Shown one piece after another: positions 53,037 to 63,599 of a DNA stretch of 64,000 nucleotides (position 1 is the first letter of the stretch; each line of letters begins with the position of its first letter). The stretch is taken from contig NZ_JACHBL010000001.1 in NCBI RefSeq assembly GCF_014200305.1, forward strand, positions 2,480,001-2,544,000, given 5' to 3'. A program made the position numbers and the translations under genes. Origin of the DNA: Neomicrococcus lactis (lineage in GTDB: Bacteria; Actinomycetota; Actinomycetes; Actinomycetales; Micrococcaceae). Under the pieces are notes generated by a model that was not told the DNA's origin, did not search any database, and saw nothing but the letters and a program-made list of their open reading frames with translations.

Positions 53037-54158
53037 ATGACTGCACAACAGACTGTTCTGCATGACGTGCATGCAGCGCTCGGTGCCTCGTTCACGGACT
53101 TCGGTGGCTGGGATATGCCGCTCAAGTACGGTTCTGAACTTGCTGAGCACAAGGCCGTCCGCGAAGCCGCTGGCGTCTTTGACCTCTCCCACATGGGCGA
53201 AGTTCGCGTCACTGGCCCGGACGCCGGAAAGTTCTTGAACTCCGTGCTCGCCGGTAACCTGGCCGTGATCAAGGTGGGTAAGGCCAAGTACTCCTTGATG
53301 ACCAACGCTGAGGGCGGCATTGTTGACGACCTCATCACCTACCGCTTGGGCGAAGAAGAGTACTTGGTAGTGCCGAACGCAGGTAACGCCAAGACCGTTG
53401 CTGGCATCCTCGCCGAGAGCGTTGAGGGCTTCGACGTGACCGTCAAGGACGAGTCCGCTGACACCTCTCTCGTAGCCGTTCAGGGCCCGAACGCGGAAGC
53501 CATCTTAGTTCCGCTCGCGGGCGAAGGACAGGCCGAGACCGTGTCCGGCATGGGCTACTACGCCGCAGCTCCGGTCACGATTGCTGGCATCGACATCCTG
53601 TTGGCTCGCACGGGCTACACGGGCGAAGACGGCTTTGAGCTCTACGTCGCTAATGACAAGGCTGCTGAGCTGTGGAACGCCGTCTTGGAAGCTGGCAAGG
53701 AGCAGGGCTTGATCCCTTGTGGTTTGGCTGCTCGAGACTCGCTGCGCCTCGAAGCCGGCATGCCGCTGTACGGAAACGAGCTGTCCGCAACAGGCTCACC
53801 GTTCGAAGCTGGTTTGGGACCGGTCATTTCCTTCAAGAAGGAAGAGAGCTTCCCGGGCCGTGAAGCACTCGAAGCTGCCAAGGAAGCTGGCTTGGGAACC
53901 ACCTCAGGTCGCAAGCTCGTGGGACTCAAGGGACAGGGTCGTCGCGCTGCTCGTGGCGGCTACGCAATTTCGCTGGATGGCCAAGAAGTTGGCGCCGTCA
54001 CTTCTGGACAGCCCAGCCCTACTCTGGGATACCCTGTGGCCATGGCCTATGTGGACGTTGCTGCAGCCGAGCTGGGAACCGTCCTTGACGTGGACCTTCG
54101 TGGCAAAGCAGAGAAGTTCGAGGTTATCGAGCTTCCGTTCTACAGCCGCAAAAATTAA
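53037..54158 (+). CDS. gcvT: Glycine cleavage system aminomethyltransferase, T protein
   Basis: 373 residues with the folate-binding blocks [16 protein letters not shown] near 45, [12 protein letters not shown] near 188 and [21 protein letters not shown] near 228. It moves the methylene group from GcvH to THF, making 5,10-methylene-THF and ammonia. It is a normal-length GcvT, unlike the 474-residue demethylase relative at 9928. The ATG has AGAAAGAG upstream, 32 bases after gcvP. Confidence 0.96.
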   Translation: MTAQQTVLHDVHAALGASFTDFGGWDMPLKYGSELAEHKAVREAAGVFDLSHMGEVRVTGPDAGKFLNSVLAGNLAVIKVGKAKYSLMTNAEGGIVDDLITYRLGEEEYLVVPNAGNAKTVAGILAESVEGFDVTVKDESADTSLVAVQGPNAEAILVPLAGEGQAETVSGMGYYAAAPVTIAGIDILLARTGYTGEDGFELYVANDKAAELWNAVLEAGKEQGLIPCGLAARDSLRLEAGMPLYGNELSATGSPFEAGLGPVISFKKEESFPGREALEAAKEAGLGTTSGRKLVGLKGQGRRAARGGYAISLDGQEVGAVTSGQPSPTLGYPVAMAYVDVAAAELGTVLDVDLRGKAEKFEVIELPFYSRKN

Positions 54159-54190
54159 GTACCCAACCAACAATTCCTTCAGGAGCAAAT

Positions 54191-54571
54191 ATGAGCAAGG
54201 TTCTTTCTTCCCTCCGCTACTCCGTAGAGCACGAGTGGTTGGATAACTCCACTCCAGCCAAGGTCGGCATCTCGCAGGTTGCTGCAGACGCTTTGGGCGA
54301 CGTTGTGTACGTTGACCTTCCAGAGGTTGGCGCACAGCTCACCGCTGGCGAGACTTGCGGTGAAGTCGAGTCCACAAAGTCCGTTTCTGACTTGTACTCC
54401 CCAGTGACCGGCACGGTCGTGGAGATCAACCAGGAAGCAATCGACAACCCAGGCATCCTCAACGAGGACCCTTACGGCGCTGGCTGGTTGTTCACGGTTG
54501 ACGTCACCGAAGAAGGCCCACTGATGTCCGCTGCAGAATACGCTTCTGCAAACGGCGGAGATGTTGAGTAA
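54191..54571 (+). CDS. gcvH: Glycine cleavage system H protein
   Basis: 126 residues. Lys63 in [12 protein letters not shown] is the lipoylation site. The sandwich fold is complete, from YSVEHEWLD to the C-terminal [14 protein letters not shown]. It shuttles the aminomethyl group between P and T proteins. No lipoyl ligase or L protein gene is visible in the window, so these lie elsewhere. Confidence 0.96.
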   Translation: MSKVLSSLRYSVEHEWLDNSTPAKVGISQVAADALGDVVYVDLPEVGAQLTAGETCGEVESTKSVSDLYSPVTGTVVEINQEAIDNPGILNEDPYGAGWLFTVDVTEEGPLMSAAEYASANGGDVE

Positions 54572-54576
54572 CCCCC

Positions 54577-55998
54577 ATGGCAATTAGCGTTTTCGACCTC
54601 TTTACGGTGGGTATCGGTCCATCGAGCTCACATACCGTGGGCCCAATGCGGGCCGCCTACCAGTTCGCTACCGCGTTGGTTGCGGAAGAGGCTGGAGCGC
54701 GCCATATTGATCGGCTGGCTGGACTGCGAGTGGATCTGTATGGTTCGCTCGCAGCCACCGGCCGCGGTCATGGAACCTTCACGGCCGTGCTCTTGGGCAT
54801 TGAAGGCTTCCAACCGCACCTCATCCTCCCCGAACAGGTGGATGAGCGCATTGCAGATATCGAAGCGGGCAAACCGCTGCGCGTCTGCGCTGAACTGGGA
54901 CACCGCAAGGACATCCAGTACGGCGTCCCAGACATGATTCAGCACCCGCTGACCGTTCTGGCGCGCCACACGAACGGCATGAAATTCCAAGCACTTGCCG
55001 AAGACGGCAGCGTGCTGGTGGAAGAAACGTACTTCTCCATTGGCGGCGGTTTCATTGTCAAAGAAGGCGAAGAAGACGCCCCCGCCAACGAAATCGAAGA
55101 GGATCTCAAGCAGATCCCGTACCCGTTCCGCACCGCCAAGGAACTCCTGGGCCACTGCCGGGACACCGGCTTGTCCATCTCGGAAATCATGATGGCCAAC
55201 GAGGAAACCTTCCGTTCCAAGGAAGAAATCCGCGAAGGCTTGTTGCATATTTGGCAAGTCATGGAGGACTGCAAGGATTCCGCGCTCAAGCGCGACGGAA
55301 TCCTGCCCGGAGGACTCAAGGTGCGTCGTCGTGCTCCCGAATGGCACGAAAAATTGCGCAAGGAAGACAAGGACCGGGACCCCAAGTATTGGCAAGAGTG
55401 GGTGAACCTCGTAGCGCTCGCCGTGAATGAGGAGAACGCCACCGGCGGCCGCGTGGTCACCGCGCCCACCAACGGCGCCGCGGGAATCATCCCGGCCGTG
55501 GGCTTCTACGCCACGCACTACTCGCCGGGCATCAGCTGGGCCACGAAGGAAGACAAGCAGGACGTGGTGGTCAAGTACTTGCTGGCCTCGGCCGCTATCG
55601 GCGTGCTGTACAAAGAGCAGGCTTCCATTTCTGGCGCCGAAGTGGGCTGCCAGGGTGAAGTGGGCTCGGCTTCCTCGATGGCGGCAGGCGGACTCGCGGA
55701 AATCCTCGGCGGCACCCCCGCGCAAGTGGAGAACGCGGCCGAAATCGCCATGGAACACAACCTGGGACTCACGTGCGATCCCATCGGCGGCCTGGTCCAG
55801 GTCCCGTGCATCGAGCGCAACGCGATCGCCGCATCCAAGGCCATCAACGCCGCGAAGATGGCGCTCATGGGCGACGGCGACCACCGTGTATCCCTCGACG
55901 AAGTCATCATCACCATGCGGGAAACCGGCAAGGATATGAGCGACAAGTACAAGGAGACCGCTATGGGCGGCCTCGCCGTTAACGTCGTGGAATGCTAA
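54577..55998 (+). CDS. sdaA: L-serine dehydratase, iron-sulfur type (single chain)
   Basis: 473 residues. The N-terminal SSSHTVGPM motif and the cysteines in [35 protein letters not shown] mark the [4Fe-4S] serine deaminase. It converts serine to pyruvate and ammonia. It begins five bases after gcvH, so glycine catabolism is completed through serine (with glycine hydroxymethyltransferase, elsewhere) to pyruvate. Confidence 0.94.
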   Translation: MAISVFDLFTVGIGPSSSHTVGPMRAAYQFATALVAEEAGARHIDRLAGLRVDLYGSLAATGRGHGTFTAVLLGIEGFQPHLILPEQVDERIADIEAGKPLRVCAELGHRKDIQYGVPDMIQHPLTVLARHTNGMKFQALAEDGSVLVEETYFSIGGGFIVKEGEEDAPANEIEEDLKQIPYPFRTAKELLGHCRDTGLSISEIMMANEETFRSKEEIREGLLHIWQVMEDCKDSALKRDGILPGGLKVRRRAPEWHEKLRKEDKDRDPKYWQEWVNLVALAVNEENATGGRVVTAPTNGAAGIIPAVGFYATHYSPGISWATKEDKQDVVVKYLLASAAIGVLYKEQASISGAEVGCQGEVGSASSMAAGGLAEILGGTPAQVENAAEIAMEHNLGLTCDPIGGLVQVPCIERNAIAASKAINAAKMALMGDGDHRVSLDEVIITMRETGKDMSDKYKETAMGGLAVNVVEC

Positions 55999-56023
55999 AC
56001 GCTTCGAGGACGTTGTCGAAAAA

Positions 56024-57259
56024 GTGAATAATTCAACTTCAGGAGTGGCCTCTCGCGGGCTACTCCTGACCCTTTTGTGCCTCATGGGCGCCGGCCCGCT
56101 GCTCAACTACGGTCTGAGCACCACGTCCTCGCTCATCATTGATGATCTGCATATCACCGAGTCGCAGTTTGGATTGCTCGCGAGCATCGTGTTCGCAACC
56201 GCTGCGCTGTCAAGCGCTTGGCTAGGCAAAGTCGCCGACCACATGACGTTGCGCCGTCAGCTCTGGCTGATCTTCGGCGGAACGATGGTGGCCTTGGTGA
56301 TCGCGGCGCTGTCACACTCCTATTGGCTGGTGCTCGTGGCCGCCGTCATCGCCGGCCCCACGCAAGCGATCTCCAACCCCACGACCAACAAGATCATTTC
56401 CCAATACGTCCCGGCGGAGAAGCGTCCAGGGTGGATCGGCGTCAAACAGTCCGGCGTGCAGGCCAGCCAGCTCTTCGCGGGGATCTTCTTCCCGCTCGCT
56501 GCACTGGTTGCGGGCTGGCAAGGCGCCATGGTTCTGGGCGCCGTGGTGGTTGCGTGGATGCTGTGGTTTGGCTTGCGGCAATTGCCGTCCGCGGCTCCCG
56601 AAATTTCTGTGAAGAACGACGCCGCCGCGTCACCTCTCGCGGCGAGCGCTTCAGGACGCTTGCCCTCCTTTGTGTGGTTGTTTGCGGCTTTCTCGCTCTT
56701 GTCCGGGCTGGGTATGCAAGCCACGAACGTTTACTTGCCGTTGTTCGCTGTGCGAGAGCTGAACTTTACGTTGGTGCTTGGTGGTCTGGCGGCCGGCTTG
56801 TCCGGCCTGATTGGCGTGGCTTCGCGCGTGTGGTGGGGCCGGCGCATGGCTACTGGCGGAACCGCCGGAGTATTGCTGTTGTTCATTGCACTTGGGGCCG
56901 TTGCAGGTGGCGCGAGTTTCTGGGCGGCGAGCGAATTCCGTCTTCCCGCACTGCTGTGGCTGGGCGTTGCCTTGCATGGTGTTACCGTCCTCGGCGCCAA
57001 CGTGGTGGTGATGTCCGGCGTTATGAAGTACGTCCCGACCGAACGCGTGGGCGCTGCAACTGGCATTGTTTCCATGGGCATGTACACGGGCTTTGCTACA
57101 GGTCCGTTCCTCATGGGACTCCTGTTGCAATCCACATCCAATTTCACGGTGGGCTGGCTTGCCGTGGCGGGATGCTACGTCCTCTGTGGTGTGGTGGCGT
57201 TGGCGCTTATTCGCTCGCGGCGTCGTCGTATGGCAAGTGCTGAAGCGAGCGCACGCTAG
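56024..57259 (+). CDS. MFS transporter (12 TM)
   Basis: 411 residues from a GTG at 56024. Twelve membrane helices; motif A-like [16 protein letters not shown] follows helix 2, and [20 protein letters not shown] lies after helix 4, as in CynX/NarK-like anion or organic-acid carriers. The substrate is unknown. It lies 25 bases after sdaA and may be read with the glycine operon, suggesting an amino-acid or organic-acid role. A dispersed-word copy lies near its end (57220-57230). Confidence 0.8.
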   Translation: MNNSTSGVASRGLLLTLLCLMGAGPLLNYGLSTTSSLIIDDLHITESQFGLLASIVFATAALSSAWLGKVADHMTLRRQLWLIFGGTMVALVIAALSHSYWLVLVAAVIAGPTQAISNPTTNKIISQYVPAEKRPGWIGVKQSGVQASQLFAGIFFPLAALVAGWQGAMVLGAVVVAWMLWFGLRQLPSAAPEISVKNDAAASPLAASASGRLPSFVWLFAAFSLLSGLGMQATNVYLPLFAVRELNFTLVLGGLAAGLSGLIGVASRVWWGRRMATGGTAGVLLLFIALGAVAGGASFWAASEFRLPALLWLGVALHGVTVLGANVVVMSGVMKYVPTERVGAATGIVSMGMYTGFATGPFLMGLLLQSTSNFTVGWLAVAGCYVLCGVVALALIRSRRRRMASAEASAR

Positions 57260-58212
57260 CCAACCGCAACTTTCCCATATGCGTCCGTGACTGCCTCCGC
57301 GGAAGCGAGCAAGCGTCGTCGTTCTTCATCACCCCACGGCGTTCCCGCAACCGGAATGGCGCCCGCTGAACCCACACGGCACGGGACAGAGAGCGCCGCG
57401 CCACTGACGCCCTGATAGTCAGTGAGAACTGTTGAGACGGGCAGGATGGATCCTTCATCGCTCAGGATGGCTTCGACGATCCGCGCGCCGGACAGTCCAA
57501 TCGCATAGTTGGTAGCTCCCTTGCCACGAATGACTTGGTAAGCGGCGTCGCGGACGTCAGTGGCAATGTGGTCCAGTTCCGCAGGGGAGAAGCGGCTCCC
57601 GTCAGGGTTGACCCAGTCCAGGATGGGCGACTGGCCGATGGTGGCGGATCCCCAGAGCGGAAACTCACTGTCTCCGTGTTCGCCCACAATCAGCGCGTGA
57701 ACGCTCGACGTGGAAACGCCCGCCTTCTTCGCAAGCAGCCAGCGTAAGCGGGAAGTGTCCAAAACCGTGCCGGAAGAGAGGACACGTTGCGCGGGAAGCC
57801 CCGTGGCTTCTTGGGCCACCATGGTGAGGACATCACACGGGTTTGTCACGAGCACATAGATGGCATCCGGTGCGCGTTCAATCAGCTGGGGCATCAAGGA
57901 CCGGAGCATCGCGGCGTTGGTGGCCGCTAGGTCCAAGCGCGTTTGACCGGGCTTTTGCTTGGCGCCGGCGGTAATGACCACCACGTTTGCGCCGGTGAGG
58001 ACGTCAATGTCCGTGCCGCCAGTGATGTCACTCGAGCCAGTAAACTGCGTTCCGTGCGCGAGATCAAGCACCTCAGATGTCACTTTGGGGGCGTTGATAT
58101 CAAAGAGCTGCACGTGGCGAGCGGAGCCTCTGATCAAGGCGGCGTAGGCCAACGAGGCGCCCACACTTCCGGCGCCCACAATGCCAAGCGTGGAGTTTTC
58201 GATCTGCGTCAT
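57256..58212 (-). CDS. ldh: L-lactate dehydrogenase
   Basis: 318 residues. The NAD motif [15 protein letters not shown] is at residues 10-24. The substrate-specificity loop [14 protein letters not shown] carries Gln rather than Arg, favouring lactate over malate, and the catalytic His is in [15 protein letters not shown] near 180. It interconverts pyruvate and L-lactate. Its 3' end overlaps the MFS gene by four bases on the opposite strand. Confidence 0.92.
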   Translation of the reverse strand: MTQIENSTLGIVGAGSVGASLAYAALIRGSARHVQLFDINAPKVTSEVLDLAHGTQFTGSSDITGGTDIDVLTGANVVVITAGAKQKPGQTRLDLAATNAAMLRSLMPQLIERAPDAIYVLVTNPCDVLTMVAQEATGLPAQRVLSSGTVLDTSRLRWLLAKKAGVSTSSVHALIVGEHGDSEFPLWGSATIGQSPILDWVNPDGSRFSPAELDHIATDVRDAAYQVIRGKGATNYAIGLSGARIVEAILSDEGSILPVSTVLTDYQGVSGAALSVPCRVGSAGAIPVAGTPWGDEERRRLLASAEAVTDAYGKVAVG

Positions 58213-58328
58213 AGTCCCCAGCTTGGCACATTCCGGTTACGACCGGGTGAACAGTGCGAATATTGTTTTCAGCAAGCGTGGTCTGAACCGCTCAGGTTTA
58301 GGCTCTTTCCTTTCCCCAAGGAGTCACC

Positions 58329-59705
58329 GTGCCGGTCAATGGCAATGTTTCATTTTGGTTCACGCAGACGGGTCTGCCCGTCGCCGCCAACGAGCTCGCG
58401 GGTAATGCGACCGCGGATGTGGTGATTGTGGGAGCGGGATACACGGGCTTGTGGACCGCCTACTACCTCAAGAAAGCGCGGCCGGAGCTGACCATTCGGA
58501 TTCTGGAGTCGCGCTTCGCTGGGTTTGGTGCTTCGGGGCGCAACGGTGGCTGGCTGGCTAACACGATTACTGGCGGGCGCTTGGACTATGAGAAGCAGTA
58601 TGGTCATGAGAAAGTGGCGCGTTTTCAAGAAATCCTGAATGAGTCCATTGACGAAGTCATCGCGGTGACGCAGCGCGAAGGCATCGACGCGGACATCGTC
58701 AAGGGCGGCGAGCTCTTGGTGGCGCGCAATCCGGCGCAGCTCGCGCGGCTCGAGAGCTACTTTGCCGAGGCTCAGCGCTGGCCAGAGGACGCGGTGCTTT
58801 TGGATGCTTTGCAGACGACGGCGCGCGTCAACGTGGCAGGCGCCGTGGGCGGCATGCACATTCCGTATTGCGCGCGGATCCACCCGGCGAAACTTGTGGT
58901 GGGTTTGGCGCGAAAAGTACGCGAGCTTGGCGTCCACCTTTATGAAAACACCACCGTCCTGGAAATCAAGCCGGGGGAGGCCGTCACGGACAAGGGCACG
59001 GTGCGGGCACCGCGTATTTTGCGAGCCACGGAAGGATTCACTGCCAATCTGAAGGGGCTGCACCGGGAGTGGTTGCCCATGAACTCCTCGATGATCGTCA
59101 CGGAGCCGCTGACGCCAGAGATGTGGGACCAGATTGGGTGGGACGGCAAGGAAACCCTCGAGGACATGGCACATGCGTACGTGTACCTCCAGCGCACCGA
59201 GGACGGTCGTATAGCCATTGGCGGACGAGGCGTTCCATACCGGTTCGGTTCCAAGACGGACACGGACGGCACCACTCAAGACAGCACCATTGAGCTGCTC
59301 AACGGAATTCTCGTGGACATGTTCCCGGCGGTTGCTGGGGTTCGGATTGATCACGCGTGGTCCGGTGTTCTGGGCGTCCCACGGGACTGGAAATCAACGG
59401 TCTCGTATGACCCGGAAACTGGGCTGGGCTGGGCTGGCGGCTATGTAGGCACGGGCGTTACGGCAACCAATCTTGCCGGCCGGACGCTCCGAGACCTCGT
59501 GCTGGGGGAGCAGACCGAGATCACCACGCTTCCCTGGGTTAACCGTAAGGTCCGCAAGTGGGAAGTGGAGCCTTTGCGATGGGTGGCGGTGCAGGCCATG
59601 TATGCCATGTATTACCGTGCAGACACGGCAGAAAAGAAGAGCGGACATCCGCAAACGGCACTCCTTGCCCGAGTCGCGGACGCGGTATCCGGACGCGGGC
59701 ACTGA
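58329..59705 (+). CDS. FAD-dependent amine/amino-acid oxidoreductase (DAO family), first copy
   Basis: 458 residues from a GTG with CAAGGAG upstream. The FAD motif DVVIVGAGYTGLWTAYYL starts at residue 31, followed by GFGASGRNGGWL. The C-terminal GWAGGYVGTGVTATNLAGR is the flavin-ribityl loop. It resembles gamma-glutamylputrescine oxidase and sarcosine-type oxidases. The substrate is probably a secondary or polyamine-derived amine. A related copy lies on the minus strand at 61524. Confidence 0.85.
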   Translation: MPVNGNVSFWFTQTGLPVAANELAGNATADVVIVGAGYTGLWTAYYLKKARPELTIRILESRFAGFGASGRNGGWLANTITGGRLDYEKQYGHEKVARFQEILNESIDEVIAVTQREGIDADIVKGGELLVARNPAQLARLESYFAEAQRWPEDAVLLDALQTTARVNVAGAVGGMHIPYCARIHPAKLVVGLARKVRELGVHLYENTTVLEIKPGEAVTDKGTVRAPRILRATEGFTANLKGLHREWLPMNSSMIVTEPLTPEMWDQIGWDGKETLEDMAHAYVYLQRTEDGRIAIGGRGVPYRFGSKTDTDGTTQDSTIELLNGILVDMFPAVAGVRIDHAWSGVLGVPRDWKSTVSYDPETGLGWAGGYVGTGVTATNLAGRTLRDLVLGEQTEITTLPWVNRKVRKWEVEPLRWVAVQAMYAMYYRADTAEKKSGHPQTALLARVADAVSGRGH

Positions 59706-59760
59706 GTGCCGCAGTGCGTGCCACAGTGCCTATCACAGTGAACAGGTAGTTTGAGGGGGA

Positions 59761-59795
59761 AGCGTGCGCGGCTCTACGCCGCGCACGCTCTCATA
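59761..59795. terminator. Hairpin between the oxidoreductase and phoD genes
   Basis: AGCGTGCGCGGC and GCCGCGCACGCT pair perfectly around five bases (59761-59789). There is no strong T-run, but the place between convergent genes suggests shared termination. Confidence 0.6.
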
Positions 59796-59796
59796 C

Positions 59797-61461
59797 TTAG
59801 CGCTCGCGTGGCAATACGTTCGTGTACTGCACGTCACCGTTGGCGTTGACGAGCTTCACCGTGAACGTGGAGCCGTCGCCGGCTACGTCAACCTGGCCGA
59901 AGAACTGCCATTCGCCGTTGCGCGGTGAACCCATGACGGGGCCAGCCTTTTCGAAGACAGCCTTAGGGCCGAAGGTCCCATCAAGCTTGTTCGGGCCGAA
60001 TGCTCCAGCGTTGATGGGGCCCGCAACGAACTCCCAGAACGGTTTGAAGTCCTTGAACGCTGCGCGCTCAGGGGAGTAGTGATGAGCCGCGCAGTAGTGG
60101 ACGTCGCCGGTCAAGAAGACCACATTCTTGATGTCGTCATCCTTGATGGCCTTGAGCAAGCGAGCCAACTGGAGTTCGCGGCCTAATGGCTTGCCGTTCT
60201 CCGCATTGGAGATGGACTCTTGGCCCTTGCCATCAGGAACAATCAAGCCGAGCGGAAGATCGTTGCCGATCACCTTCCACGTTGCCTTGGACTGACGCAG
60301 ACCCTTGATGAGCCACTGCAGTTGAGTCTCGCCGAGGATATCCGTCTCGTGCGTTTCCAAACCATCGGTGTTCGCACCCTTGAAGGTACGCATGTCCAAC
60401 GCGAAGATATCCAAGTGCGCGCCGCGCTCAATCTTGCGGTAGATACGGTCAGGCTCAAAGCCTGTGCCGCGGGCCAACGCCTTGGTATCCGCAATTGGCA
60501 TGTATTCCTGCCATGCGCGACGGCCGCGAGCAGCCAGCGTGTTGACATCGCGAACGGTGTAGCGAGGATCCTCAAGGACTTCGCCGGCCCACCAATTGTT
60601 GGTGGTCTCATGGTCATCCCACTGTGCGATGACCGGAACTTCGGCGTACATGGCGCGCAGGTTCTCGTCCATCATGTTGTAGCGGTGGCGGCCGCGGAAT
60701 TCATTGAGGGTTTCGGCTACCTTGGAGACTTCCTCCGTTACGAGGTTGTGCCAGATGTCGCCGTTCGGTTCTTTCATGGTGGCAGAGATCGGGCCGTCAG
60801 CGTAGACGGTGTCACCGGAGTGCAAGAAGAAATCAGGCTTCACTGCGTGCATAGCCGCGTAGCCGCGCATGCCCCCGATCTCAGTGTTGATGCCGTATCC
60901 CTGGCCAGCTGTGTCCGCCGTCCACACGAAGCGCTGGGCCGCGGTTTTAACTTCGAGGCCCTTTGCGTTGCCCTTGAACCGGCCGTTGCCGATTCCGGCA
61001 CCTGGTGCCGTGGTAAACGATCCCTTCTGGACCTCGCCCATACGGCCGTTTTCGTCCTCAAAAGAGAAAGACACCTCAAAGTGCGTGTTGGAGGGGAGAT
61101 CCTTAGCCATGATTTTGGCGGTGTGGTCAGTCGCGTCTGTGACCCAGCCGGAAGTCAAGCGGATGGCGCGGGCGAAGCGGCCGCGAAGTGCGGAACCGTC
61201 TGCGTCGAGAACACGGAGGGTGGCATGCAGGCGCCCCGTGCCTGAGGTGCGGGCCCACAAGACTGCGGATTCCGAAGTGACATCACCGGTGGCAACGCGG
61301 GAAGGCAGGGTCAAACGACGCGAGACGAGGGACGCGGCGCCGGTGTAGGGGGAGGCGAGAGCGGGAGATGAGGCGGCAATCGCGCCAGACGCGGCGACTG
61401 CGGACGTGATCAGGGCGGACTTTACAAGGGTGCGGCGGTCTACGCCAGAGAGATTGTTCAC
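59797..61461 (-). CDS. phoD: PhoD-type alkaline phosphatase/phosphodiesterase, Tat-exported
   Basis: 554 residues from a GTG. The signal peptide carries the twin-arginine motif DRRTLVKS and ends near ASSPALASP. The PhoD N-terminal beta domain and the metallophosphatase core follow, with HSGDTVYADGP near 215, QWDDHETTNNWW near 285 and FLTGDVHYCAAHHYS near 460. It releases phosphate from extracellular mono- and diesters with Ca/Fe cofactors after folded export. No Pho box could be identified confidently. Confidence 0.92.
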   Translation of the reverse strand: MNNLSGVDRRTLVKSALITSAVAASGAIAASSPALASPYTGAASLVSRRLTLPSRVATGDVTSESAVLWARTSGTGRLHATLRVLDADGSALRGRFARAIRLTSGWVTDATDHTAKIMAKDLPSNTHFEVSFSFEDENGRMGEVQKGSFTTAPGAGIGNGRFKGNAKGLEVKTAAQRFVWTADTAGQGYGINTEIGGMRGYAAMHAVKPDFFLHSGDTVYADGPISATMKEPNGDIWHNLVTEEVSKVAETLNEFRGRHRYNMMDENLRAMYAEVPVIAQWDDHETTNNWWAGEVLEDPRYTVRDVNTLAARGRRAWQEYMPIADTKALARGTGFEPDRIYRKIERGAHLDIFALDMRTFKGANTDGLETHETDILGETQLQWLIKGLRQSKATWKVIGNDLPLGLIVPDGKGQESISNAENGKPLGRELQLARLLKAIKDDDIKNVVFLTGDVHYCAAHHYSPERAAFKDFKPFWEFVAGPINAGAFGPNKLDGTFGPKAVFEKAGPVMGSPRNGEWQFFGQVDVAGDGSTFTVKLVNANGDVQYTNVLPRER

Positions 61462-61523
61462 CGCTTTAGTCCACGCCTTCAGGGTGGCCAGAGCGTAAAG
61501 CTCAGGTAAATTTCGGGCGACGC

Positions 61524-63047
61524 TTAGGAATCAAACCCCATGCCCACCGCGTCCATGGCCTTGAGCCACAGCCCTCGCTTGCCCTCGCGACGATCCGCTC
61601 TCACCATAGCTGCGGTGGTGATTTTAACGCCGGTCCAAGCGATGGGTTCTGGCGGGAAGGGGATGGGCTTCTTGCGTACCATTTCCAACTCCGTGAGTTT
61701 CGTGCGCTCGCCGGATAGCAGATCCAGCATGACCTTCGCGGCAAAGCGCGTAGCTCCCACGCCGAGGCCCGTAAATCCGCCCGCGTACACCACACGACCA
61801 CCAAACGAGCGATCAAAGAAGGAGAAAAAGCGGCTGCACGTATCGATCGCGCCGCCCCACGCGTGCGAAAAGCGCACGTCATCGAGGTCTGGGAAGAGTG
61901 CCGCGAAGTGCTTCGCCAATTTCAGGTACGTTTCTTCTGAATTCAAGTATTCGCTGCGCATGGCCCGCCCGAAGTGATAGACGGCGTCGTACCCTCCAAT
62001 CAAAATCCGGAACTTGCCCTCCGCATCCAGCGTGGGGCGCACGTAGTGGAAGCGGTTATTGAGGTCGGCGAGCCCCTCCATTCCGGCCCAGCCCACGGCC
62101 GCTCGCTGCGCATCCGTGAGCGGCTCCGTCATGAGCGCGTAGTCGTACACGGGGACCGTGTAGAGGCGGTTCCGCCGAATCAGGTTGGGGAAGATATTAG
62201 TAGCCAACGCAACTAGGTTGGCATGCACCGTACCGTTGTCAGTATCCAGTACGACGACGCTGCTCGCCTCCCCATCACGACGTTGCGTCGCGGGGGACTC
62301 ACGCAGGTGACGCACTGGGGTGTGTTCGAATATGCGCACACCGAGATCCAGACATACGCGCTTGAGGCCCCACGCGAGTTTGGCGGGGTGCACCATCACG
62401 GTGCCGGTCGCGTGGAATGCGCCAACATAAGCGAGGGGAGTGTTGATGCGGGCGCGGGCTTCCGGGCCGTCCAAGAATTCGGGGCCGTGCTCGGATGGTA
62501 TGACGTCGGACGGCTGGGCTTCGTCTTGGAGCCACTGAACTTGGTGTTTTTCGGTGGCGATTTCCATCATGCCGGAATGGGTGAGATCGCAGTCGATCTT
62601 GTAGCGCTCGATCGTTGCTACGAGCTCTTCGAGATTCTCGTCGCCCAACTCAATGAGGCGTTCGTTTTCCTGAGGAAGGTGCTTCTCACCGTTGGATTCT
62701 CCATGGGTGATGGATGCTTCGCAGAATCCGCCATTGCGGCCGGAAGCAGCCCAGCCGCATTCGGCGGCTTCAAGCACAACGACATCACGTTGGGGATCGC
62801 GTTCCTTGGCAATGAGTGCCGTCCAGAGCCCGGTGTAGCCGCCGCCCACCACGGCCAGATCCGTGGTGATGTCCTCGAGAAGGGGATGTTGCGCGGCCGG
62901 TTTGTCGGGATGATCCAGCCAGTAGACGGAACGCTTGGCGCCCGCCAAGTTTCGCTCCGCATGCGAGTCAGGGATTAAACGTTCAGCGCGGTCAAAGGAG
63001 GTTTCCCTGTTCTTTGACCGCGCTGAATCTGGCTGAAACATCATCAC
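61524..63047 (-). CDS. FAD-dependent amine/amino-acid oxidoreductase (DAO family), second copy
   Basis: 507 residues in the open frame. The FAD motif DLAVVGGGYTGLWTALIA is at about residue 64, then GWAASGRNGGFC, and the C-terminal YAGGFTGLGVGATRFAAKV. It is related to the protein at 58329 but with a long N-terminal extension. The ATG at 63047 has no ribosome site; TAGTAT ends six bases before it, so a leaderless start is possible. A 16-base-stem hairpin (62982-63027) falls within the first codons, so a later start cannot be excluded. Confidence 0.82.
   Translation of the reverse strand: MMMFQPDSARSKNRETSFDRAERLIPDSHAERNLAGAKRSVYWLDHPDKPAAQHPLLEDITTDLAVVGGGYTGLWTALIAKERDPQRDVVVLEAAECGWAASGRNGGFCEASITHGESNGEKHLPQENERLIELGDENLEELVATIERYKIDCDLTHSGMMEIATEKHQVQWLQDEAQPSDVIPSEHGPEFLDGPEARARINTPLAYVGAFHATGTVMVHPAKLAWGLKRVCLDLGVRIFEHTPVRHLRESPATQRRDGEASSVVVLDTDNGTVHANLVALATNIFPNLIRRNRLYTVPVYDYALMTEPLTDAQRAAVGWAGMEGLADLNNRFHYVRPTLDAEGKFRILIGGYDAVYHFGRAMRSEYLNSEETYLKLAKHFAALFPDLDDVRFSHAWGGAIDTCSRFFSFFDRSFGGRVVYAGGFTGLGVGATRFAAKVMLDLLSGERTKLTELEMVRKKPIPFPPEPIAWTGVKITTAAMVRADRREGKRGLWLKAMDAVGMGFDS
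62982..63027 (-). repeat. Perfect 16+16 inverted repeat at the 5' end of the oxidoreductase gene
   Basis: TTCAGCGCGGTCAAAG and CTTTGACCGCGCTGAA are separated by 14 bases. No T-run follows on either strand, so it is not an ordinary terminator. Confidence 0.75.
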
Positions 63048-63287
63048 TAAATACTAGCCATTTATGATGTGGTTCACGGGTGCGAGGTTGGCCTAGCGCT
63101 CGTTGGTCTTGTCTGTGATGGGGTGCTACGTGTCGGCGCTGTGGGAAGTGACTATTTGTTATTGAATTGCGATCTTTCGCGTATTGTGTGGGGCGACTGC
63201 GGTCTATAGGTTGAGCGTATCTGTTGTGATGGTTGAAGCGTCCTAGGTTTGATGCCGCTCCTGTTTGAGTCTAGGAGAATGAGCAGT

Positions 63288-63599
63288 ATGTCTAAGATCA
63301 TCGATCCGGAAGTGAAAGCGCGCGCCGTGCGTCTTGTCACGGAGCACTCGCCGGAGTATCCGTCGTTGACGGCCGCGGTCACGGCTGTAGCGAAGCAGCT
63401 CGGTGTGGGGAAGGAGTCGTTGCGTCGTTGGGTGATCCAAGCCCAAGTCGATACCGGCGAACGCGGAGGCGTCACAACGAACGAGCAGTCTGAGATCAAG
63501 CGGCTCAAGGCCGAGAACCGGCGGCTGCGAGAAGACGTGGCAATCCTTCGAGCGGCAACAACTTTCTTCGCGGGGGAACTCGAGACCCGCAACCGTTGA
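63288..63599 (+). CDS. IS3-family transposase OrfA
   Basis: 103 residues from the ATG at 63288 (AGGAG ten bases upstream). It has the HTH of IS3 OrfA (DPEVKARAVRLVTEHSPE; AKQLGVGKESLRRWVIQAQV) and a leucine-zipper-like tail (KRLKAENRRLREDVAILRAA). It binds the element's ends. Its TGA overlaps the ATG of orfB. Confidence 0.9.
   Translation: MSKIIDPEVKARAVRLVTEHSPEYPSLTAAVTAVAKQLGVGKESLRRWVIQAQVDTGERGGVTTNEQSEIKRLKAENRRLREDVAILRAATTFFAGELETRNR

Noticed and set aside
50233-53046. A 937-codon open frame antisense to gcvP, and similar long antisense frames opposite many genes
   Set aside because: They mirror real genes with strong family motifs, have no ribosome sites or family resemblance, and arise from the codon bias of high-GC DNA.
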